Shown here: in pieces, positions 51,979-61,301 of the stretch
How positions within the stretch are numbered: position 1 is the stretch's first letter
How the letters are laid out: every line of letters begins with the position of its first letter
DNA from: Streptomyces flavotricini
GTDB lineage: Bacteria; Actinomycetota; Actinomycetes; Streptomycetales; Streptomycetaceae
Direction of reading: 5' to 3'
Assembly (NCBI RefSeq): GCF_020639365.1
Contig: NZ_JAINUL010000001.1
Coordinates: 4,119,309-4,183,308 of the forward strand
DNA: 64,000 nt
Made by a program: the position numbers and the translations under genes
The notes under the pieces: generated by a model
The model's database searches: none
What the model saw: only the letters and a program-made list of their open reading frames with translations
Told to the model about the DNA's origin: nothing

Positions 51979-52794
51979 GTGTACCCACCTGTCGGGGTTG
52001 ACGCCTCGGGCCTGGCTACGCTGCGCGCAACGGTCCTCGACCACCTGCGCGGCTTCGTCCCCACCGCGTACGCCGTCCCCGCCTTCGCCGCCGCGGTCCC
52101 TGCCGGCCTCGGCCCGGCCGGTCCTTGCTACGCCCTGACCGACGGCGGAGCGACGGTGGGCAGACGCGGTCGCGCGGGAGGAGGTGCCGGCACCGCCGCA
52201 AGCGGAACGAGCGCGCCCGCCGCCCGCCGCCCCACCGCGGACAGCGACCAGGCCCGCATGATGGACCTGGTCGAACGCGCCCAGGCCGGCGAGGCCGACG
52301 CCTTCGGCCGGCTGTACGACCAGTACAGCGACACGGTGTACCGCTACATCTACTACCGCGTCGGCGGCAAGGCGACCGCGGAGGACCTCACCAGTGAGAC
52401 CTTCCTGCGCGCGCTGCGCCGCATCTCCACCTTCACCTGGCAGGGCCGCGACTTCGGCGCCTGGCTCGTGACGATCGCCCGCAACCTGGTCGCGGACCAC
52501 TTCAAGTCCAGTCGCTTCCGCCTGGAAGTGACCACGGGCGAGATGCTGGACGCGAACGAGGTGGAACGATCCCCCGAGGACTCCGTCCTCGAGTCCCTCT
52601 CCAACGCCGCCCTGCTGGAAGCCGTGCGCAAGCTCAATCCCCAGCAGCAGGAGTGCGTGACCCTGCGGTTCCTCCAAGGCCTGTCGGTCGCCGAGACCGC
52701 ACGGGTGATGGGAAAGAACGAGGGCGCCATCAAGACGCTCCAGTACCGGGCGGTCCGCACCTTGGCCCGCCTGCTGCCGGACGACGCCCGCTGA
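51979..52794 (+). CDS. bldN: ECF sigma factor BldN (pro-sigma form)
   Basis: 271 residues. An N-terminal extension of about 85 residues (MYPPVGVDASGLATLRATVL) precedes sigma region 2 (RLYDQYSDTVYRYIYYRVGG, about 113-132) and region 4 (LNPQQQECVTLRFLQGLSVAETA, about 218-240). In S. coelicolor this extension is a pro-sequence removed on activation. BldN directs aerial-mycelium genes including chaplins and rodlins. The GTG start has CTGGGAG upstream. The anti-sigma gene rsbN follows. Confidence 0.93.
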   Translation: MYPPVGVDASGLATLRATVLDHLRGFVPTAYAVPAFAAAVPAGLGPAGPCYALTDGGATVGRRGRAGGGAGTAASGTSAPAARRPTADSDQARMMDLVERAQAGEADAFGRLYDQYSDTVYRYIYYRVGGKATAEDLTSETFLRALRRISTFTWQGRDFGAWLVTIARNLVADHFKSSRFRLEVTTGEMLDANEVERSPEDSVLESLSNAALLEAVRKLNPQQQECVTLRFLQGLSVAETARVMGKNEGAIKTLQYRAVRTLARLLPDDAR

Positions 52795-53074
52795 CCTCCG
52801 CGCCGCGCACCGCCACACCCGCGCCCTGCCCGGACCCCCCGCACCTTCCACCCCTCCTGACAATCCACACAACCGGTGACCCCTCGATGACGCTGTGGTC
52901 CGATCATCCTTCGTCCGTAACCCAAGTGCCGCGCCGCTCGTTGTGCGGAATGCAGGCTCCCTGTGGGCACGCCCTGCCCGAAGCCGCTCACTCGAAAGTG
53001 TGGATGTGCTCAAGGAAGGCAACCTTCCGGACACCTAGGGGAGTCGATCGTCATGACGAGAGGAGGTGCCGCCA

Positions 53075-54271
53075 GTGATCGCGAACGTGACTCCGCACCG
53101 GCGGGCGAACGCCTTCGCCCAGGCCCTGGAGGATCGGACCCCATCCGACCTTTCGGAACCGGACCCGGCGGCCGAGCAGTCCGAGGCACCTGCCGAACCT
53201 GCCGACCACGACCGGTTGTTGGCCCTGGCGAGCGCGCTCGGCGAACGTATGCCGCGCCCGGTGCTGGACCCCGAGGTCAAAGTGGTGCAACGAGCCCAGC
53301 TCGTGGCCGCCATGGAGGCCATGGTGATGGAAGAGAGGGCCGGGGGCGGTGCCGCCTCGGACCCTCAAGTGCCCGAACAGCGGACCGGCCGCGGCGCCCA
53401 CCGGGCGACCTCGCTCCGGAAACTGCGGCCCCGCTCCCGCTGGTCCAAGGGCATCGCAGCGGGCGGCCTCACCGTGGGTGTGGCCGCGGGGGCCTTCAGC
53501 GGCGTGGCCGCTGCCAGCACGGACGCCCTGCCCGGTGACTCCCTCTACCCCGTCAAGCGGGGCATGGAGGACCTGAAGCTCGGGATGGCCGACGAGGACG
53601 CGGACCGGGGCGAGCTCTACCTCGACCAGGCCTCCAACCGCCTGTCGGAAGCCCGCAGGCTGATGGAACGCGGCCGGTCCGGCGCCCTGGACCACGAATC
53701 GCTCGGCGCGATCCGCCGGGCCCTGGACGGCATGAAGCACGACGCGGCCGAGGGTCACCGACTGCTCCAGGCGGCCTACGAACGGGACGGCTCGCTCGGC
53801 CCGATCCAGACCCTGTCGTCCTTCTCCCGCTCCCACCGCGATGCGTGGGGCCGGCTCCGGGAGAAGCTCCCGGCGCAGCTCACCGATGTGGGCGGGGAAG
53901 TCGAGTCGGTCTTCCAGGCCATAGACGATGACGTGGCGCCGCTGCAGGGCCTGCTCCCGAAGCCCCCGGAGCAGACCCGCGGCACGGGCGCCCCGGCCAA
54001 GCCGAGTGCTCCGGCCGGGCAGCACCAGAGCGCACCGGCGGCGGGCACGCCCTCGGCCAGCCCGACCCCGCCCGCGACCGCCGGCGGCAAGCCCTCACCG
54101 GCCCCCGGCGGCCTCCTGGGCGGCACGGGGGACCTCCTCCACCCGCCCACGGGCCAGAACACCCCGGCGCCCTCGTCCTCCCCGGAGCGCGTGGCACCGG
54201 AGATCACCCTCCCGCCCCTGCTCCCGGGCCTCCTCCCGGGCCTGGGCATCCAGGCGGAGGACACCGAGTAA
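53075..54271 (+). CDS. rsbN: Anti-sigma factor RsbN-like membrane protein (DUF5667)
   Basis: 398 residues. The N-terminal cytoplasmic part (about 1-125) would bind sigma BldN. A transmembrane helix lies near 128-150 (GIAAGGLTVGVAAGAFSGVAAA), followed by the extracellular DUF5667 segment (DALPGDSLYPVKRGMEDLKL) and a long Pro/Ala/Gly-rich C-terminus. Position directly downstream of bldN and this layout match RsbN. GTG 53075 has AGGAGG 8 bases upstream; the GTG at 53066 overlaps the ribosome site. A 280-bp gap after bldN probably holds a separate rsbN promoter. Confidence 0.85.
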   Translation: MIANVTPHRRANAFAQALEDRTPSDLSEPDPAAEQSEAPAEPADHDRLLALASALGERMPRPVLDPEVKVVQRAQLVAAMEAMVMEERAGGGAASDPQVPEQRTGRGAHRATSLRKLRPRSRWSKGIAAGGLTVGVAAGAFSGVAAASTDALPGDSLYPVKRGMEDLKLGMADEDADRGELYLDQASNRLSEARRLMERGRSGALDHESLGAIRRALDGMKHDAAEGHRLLQAAYERDGSLGPIQTLSSFSRSHRDAWGRLREKLPAQLTDVGGEVESVFQAIDDDVAPLQGLLPKPPEQTRGTGAPAKPSAPAGQHQSAPAAGTPSASPTPPATAGGKPSPAPGGLLGGTGDLLHPPTGQNTPAPSSSPERVAPEITLPPLLPGLLPGLGIQAEDTE

Positions 54272-54283
54272 CACCGCACAAAG

Positions 54284-54318
54284 CGCAGGCCCTCACCCCG
54301 ACGGGATGAGGGCCTGCG
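54284..54318. terminator. Bidirectional terminator between rsbN and acyltransferase genes
   Basis: A 12-bp perfect stem (54284-54295 with 54307-54318), extended by CCC/GGG in the loop, sits between two convergent genes 12 bases after the rsbN stop and 13 bases from the acyltransferase stop. Confidence 0.82.
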
Positions 54319-54331
54319 TCGTACCGCGACA

Positions 54332-55324
54332 TCAGAAGAACACGGACCGCCGCTGCACCAAGAGCTTGTACAAGGTGTGCTGGATCTGTTCGCGGACCTC
54401 GTCCGTCAGGTTGAACATCAGCATCGGGTCCTCCGCCGCCTCCGGCGGGTAGCCGTCCGTCGCGATCGGCTCGCCGAACTGGATCGTCCACTTCGTCGGC
54501 AGCGGCACCGCCCCCAACGGTCCCAGCCAAGGGAACGTCGGCGTGATCGGGAAGTAGGGGATCCCCAACAACCGGGCGACGGTCTTCGCGTTGCCGACCA
54601 TCGGGTAGATCTCCTCCGCCCCCACGATCGAGCAGGGCACGATCGGCGTCCCCGCCCGCAGCGCCGTCGACACGAACCCGCCGCGCCCGAACCGCTGGAG
54701 CTTGTAACGGTCTCCGAACGGCTTCCCTATCCCTTTGAAGCCCTCCGGCATCACCCCGACCAGCTCACCGGCCTCCAGCAGCCGCTGCGCGTCCTCCGAG
54801 CACGCCAGCGTGTGCCCGGCCTTGCGCGCCAACTCGTTCACCACCGGCAGCATGAACACCAGGTCCGCCGCCAGCAACCGCAGGTGCCGCTGCGCCGGGT
54901 GGTGGTCGTGGACCGCCACCTGCATCATCAGCCCGTCCAGCGGCAGCGTCCCCGAGTGGTTCGCCACGATCAGCGCACCGCCCTCGGCCGGGATGTTCTC
55001 GATGCCCTTGACCTCGACCCGGAAGTACTTGTCGAACAGCGGCCGCATCAAGGACATCAGGACCTGGTCCGTCAGCTCCTTGTCGTAGCCGAACTCGTCG
55101 ACCTCGTAGTCCCCGGTGACCCGGCGCCGCAGGAACGCCAGCCCGCCGGCGATCCGCCGGTCCCAGGCCGCCCCGCCGGACTCCACCGCGGCGGGCTCCG
55201 CCACGGCCGCCTCCACGGCCTCCGCCACCGGTTCCGGAGCGGGCACCGCCCGTACTCTGCGGCTCCCGGCGACCCGCCGGCGCGGCCGGTCCTCGTCGAA
55301 CGGAATGACCTTGGCGTCCGCCAC
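54332..55324 (-). CDS. Lysophospholipid acyltransferase family protein (PlsC-like)
   Basis: 330 residues. The acyltransferase motif NHSGTLPLDG (H-x4-D) lies near 125-134 and PEGFKGIGKPF near 202-212. It transfers an acyl chain to a glycerophosphate-type acceptor at the membrane. The first 60 residues are a charged/Ala-rich extension. Its GTG start at 55324 overlaps the epimerase stop by one base, so the two genes are coupled; this pair is conserved in Streptomyces beside bldN. Confidence 0.82.
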   Translation of the reverse strand: MADAKVIPFDEDRPRRRVAGSRRVRAVPAPEPVAEAVEAAVAEPAAVESGGAAWDRRIAGGLAFLRRRVTGDYEVDEFGYDKELTDQVLMSLMRPLFDKYFRVEVKGIENIPAEGGALIVANHSGTLPLDGLMMQVAVHDHHPAQRHLRLLAADLVFMLPVVNELARKAGHTLACSEDAQRLLEAGELVGVMPEGFKGIGKPFGDRYKLQRFGRGGFVSTALRAGTPIVPCSIVGAEEIYPMVGNAKTVARLLGIPYFPITPTFPWLGPLGAVPLPTKWTIQFGEPIATDGYPPEAAEDPMLMFNLTDEVREQIQHTLYKLLVQRRSVFF

Positions 55325-56403
55325 TATCGCTGCGCTCCCTCTTCGGCTCCGGCAACCCCGACGTTCAAGCTGTCCACCTTCAGCGCGGCGGCGACCCGGT
55401 CCACGACCTGCCCCGCCTGCTCCGGCGGCAGCAGCCCCTTCCCGCGGCTGCGCGCGAAATCGGCGAACGTCTCCACGGTCGTGTACATGGGCTTGAATCC
55501 CAGCACGTCCCGCATCTGCGAAGTCTCCACGACCCGCCCGTGCGTCAGCAGTCTGATCTGCTCCGGCGAGAAATCGGTGACGCCCACCGCCCGCAGCGCC
55601 GACCCCACCCACGTCACCGCGGGCAGCAGCAGCGGCACCGTCGGCCGTCCCAGCCGGCGCGCGCACTGCGACAGCAGCAGCACCCCGTCCCCCGCGATGT
55701 TGAAGGTCCCGCTGTTCAGCGTCCCGCGCCCGGGCTCCCCCGCCGCCAGCCGCAGCACGTCCAGGACGTCGTCCTCGTGCACGAACTGGAGCCGCGGGTC
55801 GTAGCCCAGCACCGTCGGCATCACCGGCATCGAGAAGTACTCGGCGAGGGCGGAGTCCGCGTACGGCCCCAGGATGTTCGCGAAGCGCAGCACGCACACC
55901 GCCACGTCCGGCCGCCTGCGCGCGAAGCCCCGTACGTACGACTCGACCTCGACGGCGTCCTTGGCGAAGCCTCCCGCCGGCAGCGACTTGGGCTGCGTGG
56001 TCTCCGTGAAAACGGCCGGATCCCGCGAGGCGCCCCCGTACACGCTGGTACTGGACTTCACCACGAGCCGCCGTACCGTCGGAGACTTCTGGCAGGCCCC
56101 GAGCAGCTGCATCGTGCCGATGACGTTGGTTTCCTTGACGGCACTGCCCGTGCCGCCCGCGCCCGCGCCGCCGCCGGTCACGGCGAGATGGACCACCGTG
56201 TCCACGGCGTGCTCGGCGAGCACCCGGGCGATGGACGACTGCCTGATGTCCGTACGGATGAACTCCGCCGACCCGAGCCGGTGCGGCGGCGCCACCGCGT
56301 CGACCGCGATGACCCGAGCGACCTCGGGATCACGCTGGACGCGCCGCACGAAGCGGCCCCCCAGCTGCCGGGCAGCCCCGGTAACGAGCACGACCTTCCC
56401 CAC
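55324..56403 (-). CDS. NAD-dependent epimerase/dehydratase family protein
   Basis: 359 residues of the extended SDR family: TGAARQLGGRF near 8-18 binds the nucleotide, and the SSTSVYGGA segment (near 117-125) holds the Ser/Tyr region. Members act on nucleotide sugars or isoprenoid/steroid alcohols; substrate here is unknown. It starts at GTG 56403 and is coupled to a lysophospholipid acyltransferase gene, suggesting a role in envelope lipid or sugar metabolism. Confidence 0.8.
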   Translation of the reverse strand: MGKVVLVTGAARQLGGRFVRRVQRDPEVARVIAVDAVAPPHRLGSAEFIRTDIRQSSIARVLAEHAVDTVVHLAVTGGGAGAGGTGSAVKETNVIGTMQLLGACQKSPTVRRLVVKSSTSVYGGASRDPAVFTETTQPKSLPAGGFAKDAVEVESYVRGFARRRPDVAVCVLRFANILGPYADSALAEYFSMPVMPTVLGYDPRLQFVHEDDVLDVLRLAAGEPGRGTLNSGTFNIAGDGVLLLSQCARRLGRPTVPLLLPAVTWVGSALRAVGVTDFSPEQIRLLTHGRVVETSQMRDVLGFKPMYTTVETFADFARSRGKGLLPPEQAGQVVDRVAAALKVDSLNVGVAGAEEGAQR

Positions 56404-56438
56404 GAGCTCCGCGCCTTCCTCGTCGTCCCCCGGCTACA

Positions 56439-56477
56439 CCGCAGCCCCTCCACCAAAGTCTGGTGGAGGGGCTGCGG
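56439..56477 (-). terminator. Terminator after the bS22 gene
   Basis: A perfect 17-bp stem (56439-56455 with 56461-56477), loop AAGTC, between the bS22 stop (56498) and the epimerase start (56403), both minus strand. Confidence 0.8.
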
Positions 56478-56497
56478 AGAACACGTACAGCTGCCGT

Positions 56498-56596
56498 TTA
56501 CTTCTTGTTACGGCGCTGGACGCGGGTGCGCTTGAGCAGCTTGCGGTGCTTCTTCTTAGCCATCCGCTTGCGCCGCTTCTTGATAACAGAGCCCAC
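56498..56596 (-). CDS. Small ribosomal protein bS22-like (AURKAIP1/COX24 domain), 32 residues
   Basis: This tiny gene reads MGSVIKKRRKRMAKKKHRKL followed by another 12 residues ending in RRNKK, more than half Lys and Arg. It matches the actinobacterial 30S protein now named bS22, conserved in Streptomyces and mycobacteria. A GTG start at 56596 is preceded by AGCGAGGG. It has its own intergenic spaces and a strong terminator, as expected for a highly expressed ribosomal gene. Confidence 0.88.
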   Translation of the reverse strand: MGSVIKKRRKRMAKKKHRKLLKRTRVQRRNKK

Positions 56597-56736
56597 GACT
56601 ACCCTCGCTCACTTCTCGGAACATCTCCGCGCTAGCGGAGATCGGTGCGGGGCGTCTGGGCCCACACGACCTACGTCGGCCTAGCCTACCCGCCCGAGCT
56701 CCGAGCCCGTAATCCGAGGGACACCGCGGGTCAATC

Positions 56737-56946
56737 TCAGGCCGACTCCACCCCCACATAGGACTCTCGGAGGTACTCGTGAACCGCGTTTTCGGGGACC
56801 CGGAAGGACCGGCCCACCCGGATTGCGGGCAGATGACCGTTATGCACCAGGCGGTACACGGTCATCTTCGACACTCGCATCACCGAGGCAACCTCTGCCA
56901 CGGTCAGGAACACGACCTCGCTGAGAGGCCTCTCGCCAGCAGCCAT
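56737..56946 (-). CDS. Excisionase-type helix-turn-helix DNA-binding protein
   Basis: 69 residues. FLTVAEVASVMRVSKMTVYRLVHNGHLPAIRVGRSFRVPE is a MerR/excisionase-like winged HTH, distinct from BldC in sequence. The ATG at 56946 was preferred to longer in-frame starts. It is a conserved neighbour of bS22 in Streptomyces; proteins of this type there have been linked to development. Role here not known. Confidence 0.83.
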   Translation of the reverse strand: MAAGERPLSEVVFLTVAEVASVMRVSKMTVYRLVHNGHLPAIRVGRSFRVPENAVHEYLRESYVGVESA

Positions 56947-57059
56947 GACACACCTTGACCTTCCGCGCATGACGGGCACCGGCTTCCCCTCCGGTTACTC
57001 CTCGTCGTCGCACGCTCACTCCCAGAGTAGGGGCGTGTGATACGAGTGGGGAAGAGGAG

Positions 57060-57890
57060 CTACGGCCACTCCTGCGCACCCGGCAGTCTCGCCCGATCGA
57101 GTACATAGCGAATCAGCGGTCTGTAGTAGTCCGCGTGCACCGCGTCATCAAGTGGAACGGCCACCGCCACCCGCCCCTCCGCCTCGCCGACGAAGAGCGC
57201 CGGGTCGTCCGTATCCGCCAGCCCGATCGCCTCCACACCCAGCTGACCTGCGCCGCAGACCCACCCGTGATCCCCCACCACCAATTCCGGCAAGGGCCCG
57301 CCGGCCTCCGCGAGAGCCCCCAGCGCGATCCGAACCGGCAGAGGTGAATGGGTGTGCACGCCGGTGGCACTCCCCGGCGGCCGCACGCCGGGTTCCCGCA
57401 CCAACGCGACTCCCCGTACGTAATCGATGCTGTGCCTGCGTACGCCGAACCGGGTCGCCATGTCGACACGTACCCCCTGCGCCGGAGTGAGCACAACACA
57501 TCCCACCGCCGACAGGGCCCGAGCCAAACTGGCGTAGAACCCCAGGAGACGGTGCGGATGCCCCGTCCCGAACAACACGGGCGACCGCGCCCCGGCCGCC
57601 ACCCGCAGCCGCTGCGCGAACGCCTCCAGACCCGCCAGCGTCAGCTCCGGATCGATCACGTCCGGCCCGCTGACGTGCGCCGGATCCTCCGAGACCCCGC
57701 ACTTGCCCGCCATCAGTCTCAGCAGGTCACCCTCGCCCCAGCCCCACTGCGGATCCAGCCCCAGCAGCACCCGCGGATCCCGGGCCGCGAACAACCGGTA
57801 GCTGCGCAGGCTCTCCTCCCGCGACGTGGCGACGGGCCCGGCCAACCGGGCGGCCAGCAGATGCGCACGCAGCGCGCCGGTGCTCAACAC
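57060..57890 (-). CDS. Phosphatase-like protein of unknown specificity
   Basis: About 276 residues. The most conserved-looking segments are VLFGTGHPHRLLGFYASLARAL (near 110-131) and a C-terminal VVGDHGWVCGAGQLGVEAIGLAD, typical of the protein annotated as phosphatase beside acuC in Streptomyces. No HAD or PHP signature is clear. The start is uncertain: GTG 57890 has CGGAGG touching it, so TTG 57887 or GTG 57908 are possible. Confidence 0.65.
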   Translation of the reverse strand: MLSTGALRAHLLAARLAGPVATSREESLRSYRLFAARDPRVLLGLDPQWGWGEGDLLRLMAGKCGVSEDPAHVSGPDVIDPELTLAGLEAFAQRLRVAAGARSPVLFGTGHPHRLLGFYASLARALSAVGCVVLTPAQGVRVDMATRFGVRRHSIDYVRGVALVREPGVRPPGSATGVHTHSPLPVRIALGALAEAGGPLPELVVGDHGWVCGAGQLGVEAIGLADTDDPALFVGEAEGRVAVAVPLDDAVHADYYRPLIRYVLDRARLPGAQEWP

Positions 57891-57981
57891 CCTCCGATGC
57901 TGCCGCACACCACCGGGCCGATCATCAATTCCCGGGAACAGCCCCACCGTTGGCGTAACGATGCATCGCCCCGCCCAGGCC

Positions 57982-59160
57982 TTACGTGAGCAGACCACGC
58001 AACGGGAACACCGCGCGCCGCGTCGCCAGAACGGCCTGATCGATCCGGTCGGCCGGATCGTAGCCCGCCTCCCAGTCACGCCACGCCACCGTCCGCCCGT
58101 CCGTCATCCGGGCCGGTGCCGGCTGCCGCGTCCGCGCGTACACCTCGTCCCGCCACGCCTGCGGCACCGCCGCCTGCGGATCGACCGGACGGTGCGCCGC
58201 GATCCCCACCAGGTGCGTCCACGACCGCGGTACGACGTCCACGACCGCGTACCCGCCGCCGCCCAGGGCCAGCCACCTGCCGCCCGCGTACTCGTGCGCG
58301 AGCCGGTGGCAGGCCTCCTGCACCGACCGCTGCGCGTCCAGCGACACCGCCAGGTGCGCCAGCGGATCCTCGAAGTGCGTGTCCGCCCCGTGCTGGGTCA
58401 CCAGCACCTGTGGCCGGAACTCCTCCAACAGCTCGGGCACCGTCGCGTGGAAGGCCCGCAGCCACCCCTCGTCCCCGGTGCCGGCCGGCAGCGCCACGTT
58501 CACCGCGGCACCCTGCGCGGCGGGCCCGCCCGTCTCCTCCGGCCAGCCGGTCTGCGGGAACAGCGAGCGCGGATGCTCGTGCAGCGAGATCGTCAGCACG
58601 CGCGGGTCGTCCCAGAACACCGTCTGGACCCCGTCCCCGTGGTGCACGTCCACATCCACGTACGCGACCCGCTCGGCCCCCAGCTCCAGCAGCCGCGCGA
58701 TCGCGAGCGCCGCGTCGTTGTAGACGCAGAACCCGGCCGCCCCGCCCGGCATCGCGTGGTGCAGCCCGCCCGCGAAGTTCACCGCGTGCTGGGCCTCCCC
58801 GTGCCAGACCGCCTCCGCCGCCGCCACCGACTGCCCCGCGATCAGCGCCGAGGCCTCGTGCATCCCGTGGAAGGCCGGATCGTCCATCGTCCCCAGGCCG
58901 TACGATCCGTCGGCCGCCCCCGGGTCCGCGGACACCTCGCGCACCGCGGCCACGTAGTCCTCCCGGTGGACCAGCCGCAGCGTCGAGTCACCGGCCGCGC
59001 GGGCCGCCCGTACCTCCATCTCCCGGTCCAGCCCGAAGGCGCGCACCAGGCCCATGGTCAGCGCCAGGCGCACCGGGTCCATCGGATGGCTCGGTCCGAA
59101 GTCATACCTCGTTACCGCCTCGTCCCACATCAACAGCCCGGTCACCGGCTCGCCGCTCAT
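57982..59160 (-). CDS. acuC: Acetoin utilization protein AcuC (class I histone-deacetylase family)
   Basis: 392 residues. Zinc-deacetylase features are HPMDPVRLAL near 23, HHAMPGGAAGFCVYNDAAL near 140-158 and VDVHHGDGVQTVFW near 175-188. AcuC-type enzymes deacetylate lysines, for example on acetyl-CoA synthetase. ATG 59160 was chosen. The upstream MFS gene on the same strand ends at 59102, overlapping this start by 59 bp, an unusually long same-strand overlap. Confidence 0.88.
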   Translation of the reverse strand: MSGEPVTGLLMWDEAVTRYDFGPSHPMDPVRLALTMGLVRAFGLDREMEVRAARAAGDSTLRLVHREDYVAAVREVSADPGAADGSYGLGTMDDPAFHGMHEASALIAGQSVAAAEAVWHGEAQHAVNFAGGLHHAMPGGAAGFCVYNDAALAIARLLELGAERVAYVDVDVHHGDGVQTVFWDDPRVLTISLHEHPRSLFPQTGWPEETGGPAAQGAAVNVALPAGTGDEGWLRAFHATVPELLEEFRPQVLVTQHGADTHFEDPLAHLAVSLDAQRSVQEACHRLAHEYAGGRWLALGGGGYAVVDVVPRSWTHLVGIAAHRPVDPQAAVPQAWRDEVYARTRQPAPARMTDGRTVAWRDWEAGYDPADRIDQAVLATRRAVFPLRGLLT

Positions 59161-60331
59161 GCCCGACACCGTATCGGGCGCCCTCCGCACCGAACGAGCG
59201 GGCTTGGAAGAGTGTCACGAGGACCAGCGCCATCGGCACGAGCATCGCGCCCCGGTAGCTCCAGGCGTCCCCGATCCCGCCCACGAGCGGCGATCCGATC
59301 AGGAATCCCACGTAGTTGAAGATGTTCAGCCGCGCGATGGCGGTGTCGGAGGCACCCGGGAAGAGCCGGCCCGCCGCGGCGAAGGTCTGGGGCACGATCA
59401 CGCACAGCCCGATCCCCAGCAGAGTGAACCCGAGCATCCCCGTCCACGCCCCGGGCGCGGCCGCCACCACCGCGAACCCGCCGGCCGCGACCACCGTCCC
59501 GATCCGCACGACGGTCACCGCTCCGAAGCGCCGCACGCCCAGGTCCCCGACGGCCCGCCCGATCAACGTGGTCACCATGTAGACGTTGTACGGAACCGTC
59601 GCCAGCTGCTCCGAGCTCCCCAGCACGTCTTGGAGGTACTTGGCGCTCCAGTTCGAGACGGTCGAATCCCCGATGTACGCACACGCCATCACCAGGCACA
59701 GCGGCAGCAGCAGCCGGAACCCCCCGGCCCCGAGCCCCTTCTCGGTGGCGGCCTGGTCCTCGGCGTCCTGCCGGTCGACGTAGAACCGGGACCCGTGGAA
59801 CGCGAGCGGCAGCAGCACGACCACGGCCGGCAGGTACGAGGTGAACAGCGACAGGTGCCAGTGCGCCCCGGCCCACGCCGCGGACGCCCCGACGATCCCG
59901 CCCAGGCTGTACGCGGCGTGGAAGCCGAGCATGATGCTGCGCCCGTACGCCCGCTGCAGGCTCACCCCGAGCATGTTCATCGAGGCGTCGAGCGCACCGA
60001 CGGACAGCCCGAACGCCCCCAGCGCCAGCGCCGCGTGCCACATCTGCGTACCGGCACCGACACCCAGCAGGGCGAGCAGGACGAGCGGCTGCGCCCACCG
60101 CAGTACGGTGGCGGCCCCGACCCGCTTCACGAGGTGCTCGGTGGCGACGCTGGAGGCCCCGGCGAGGATCGGCACGGCGGCGAGGAAGGCGGGCAGCAGC
60201 CCGTCGGATATCCCGTACCGGTCCTGGATGGCGGGGATCCGCGTCACGAGGAGGGCGAAGGTCACGCCCTGCACGAAGAAACTGAACCCCAGGGACCCGC
60301 GCCCACGGCGGAGCCGCACATCAGCTGTCAT
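59102..60331 (-). CDS. MFS transporter
   Basis: 409 residues with about 12 transmembrane helices; the first starts right after an RLRRGRGS basic stretch. The family resembles fucose/inner-membrane YbjJ-type carriers (ALDASMNMLG near 105 is characteristic). Substrate unknown. The last 30 residues are hydrophilic and lie in the stretch that overlaps acuC, so the C-terminus may differ in related strains. Confidence 0.8.
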   Translation of the reverse strand: MTADVRLRRGRGSLGFSFFVQGVTFALLVTRIPAIQDRYGISDGLLPAFLAAVPILAGASSVATEHLVKRVGAATVLRWAQPLVLLALLGVGAGTQMWHAALALGAFGLSVGALDASMNMLGVSLQRAYGRSIMLGFHAAYSLGGIVGASAAWAGAHWHLSLFTSYLPAVVVLLPLAFHGSRFYVDRQDAEDQAATEKGLGAGGFRLLLPLCLVMACAYIGDSTVSNWSAKYLQDVLGSSEQLATVPYNVYMVTTLIGRAVGDLGVRRFGAVTVVRIGTVVAAGGFAVVAAAPGAWTGMLGFTLLGIGLCVIVPQTFAAAGRLFPGASDTAIARLNIFNYVGFLIGSPLVGGIGDAWSYRGAMLVPMALVLVTLFQARSFGAEGARYGVGHERRAGDRAVDVGRGGNEV

Positions 60332-60374
60332 GGCGGCACAGCGTAGGCCCGCGGGCTACCCGTGGGTAGAGAGA

Positions 60375-61028
60375 TCACGCAGGGAGTTCCAGAAGGCCCG
60401 TCAGCTCCTTCATCTCCCCGAACAGACCGGTGGCCCCGGCCAGCCGCTCGGCGGGCGTCATCGCGGTGAACCCGTACACGTCCATCCCGGCGGAGACGGC
60501 GGCCCGCACCCCGAGCGGACTGTCCTCGATCACCACGCACCGCGCGGGTTCGACGCCCATGGACCGGGCCGCGTGCAGGAACAGATCGGGAGCCGGCTTC
60601 CCCTTCCCCACGTCCTGGGAACTGAAGATCCACTCTTCTTCGAACCACCCGTCGAGTCCGGCCGCCCGGTGTCCGACCCGGATCCGCTCGTGACTCCCGG
60701 AGGAGGCCAGGCAGTACGGCACCCCGTGGGCGGTCAGTGCCCCGAGTACGTCGACGGCGCCGGTGACCGGTGACAGTTCCCGCTCGAACGCGGCGAAGGT
60801 CCGCGCGTGCAGGGTCGCGTCGAACTCGGCCGGCAACCGCTCCCCGGTCCGGTCGAGCACGAGGTCGTGCACCCGGTGCACCGCGGCACCCATGTAGTCG
60901 CGGATCGAGTCCTCGTACGAGGTGGGATGCCCCAACTCGGTGAGGTACGCGGCGAGGATCGTGTTGGCGACCGGCTCACTGTCCACCAGAACGCCGTCGT
61001 TGTCGAAGATGACGAGGTCGTAGCCCAT
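60375..61028 (-). CDS. HAD-IA phosphatase (beta-phosphoglucomutase-like)
   Basis: 217 residues. Motif I FDNDGVLVDSE near 8-18 (Asp-x-Asp nucleophile pair), motif II LASSGSHERI near 105, and VIEDSPLGVRAA near 165 identify the subfamily. It likely acts on sugar or nucleotide phosphates. ATG 61028 was used because the longer in-frame start would run into the rRNA terminator region. It lies downstream of the 5S gene on the same strand. Confidence 0.85.
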   Translation of the reverse strand: MGYDLVIFDNDGVLVDSEPVANTILAAYLTELGHPTSYEDSIRDYMGAAVHRVHDLVLDRTGERLPAEFDATLHARTFAAFERELSPVTGAVDVLGALTAHGVPYCLASSGSHERIRVGHRAAGLDGWFEEEWIFSSQDVGKGKPAPDLFLHAARSMGVEPARCVVIEDSPLGVRAAVSAGMDVYGFTAMTPAERLAGATGLFGEMKELTGLLELPA

Positions 61029-61066
61029 GGCTCCGACCCTACGCAAAAAATGCCCGTAAACGCAGA

Positions 61067-61096
61067 AAAGCCCCGCACCATAAGGTGCGGGGCTTT
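61067..61096 (-). terminator. rRNA operon terminator
   Basis: A perfect 13-bp stem (61067-61079 with 61084-61096) with a 4-nt loop. On the minus strand it is followed by TTTTCTGCG and then a T-run (61045-61050 region). It is placed 12 bases after the 5S 3' end. Confidence 0.88.
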
Positions 61097-61108
61097 CCCA
61101 CAATGATT

Positions 61109-61227
61109 GTTCGGCGGCGTCCTACTCTCCCACAGGGTCCCCCCTGCAGTACCATCGGCGCTGAAAGGCTTAGCTTCCGGGTTCGGAATGTAACCGGGCG
61201 TTTCCCTAACGCTATGACCACCGAAAC
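61109..61227 (-). rRNA. rrf: 5S ribosomal RNA
   Basis: Reading the minus strand, the RNA begins GTTTCGGTGGTCATAGCG and ends GGACGCCGCCGAAC, with the conserved CCGAACCCGGAAGCTAAGCC core in the middle. The 5' and 3' ends pair to form helix I. Length is about 119 nt, the normal size. It looks intact although the rest of its operon is missing. Confidence 0.93.
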
Positions 61228-61301
61228 ACTATGAAATTTGAACGCTGGCATGAACACAGCTGTTCGTTATTTCAGAACTAACACAGTGGACGCGAGCAAC
61301 T

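Noticed and set aside
56737..56946. bldC
   Set aside because: It is an excisionase-type HTH of similar size, but the sequence and neighbours do not match BldC.
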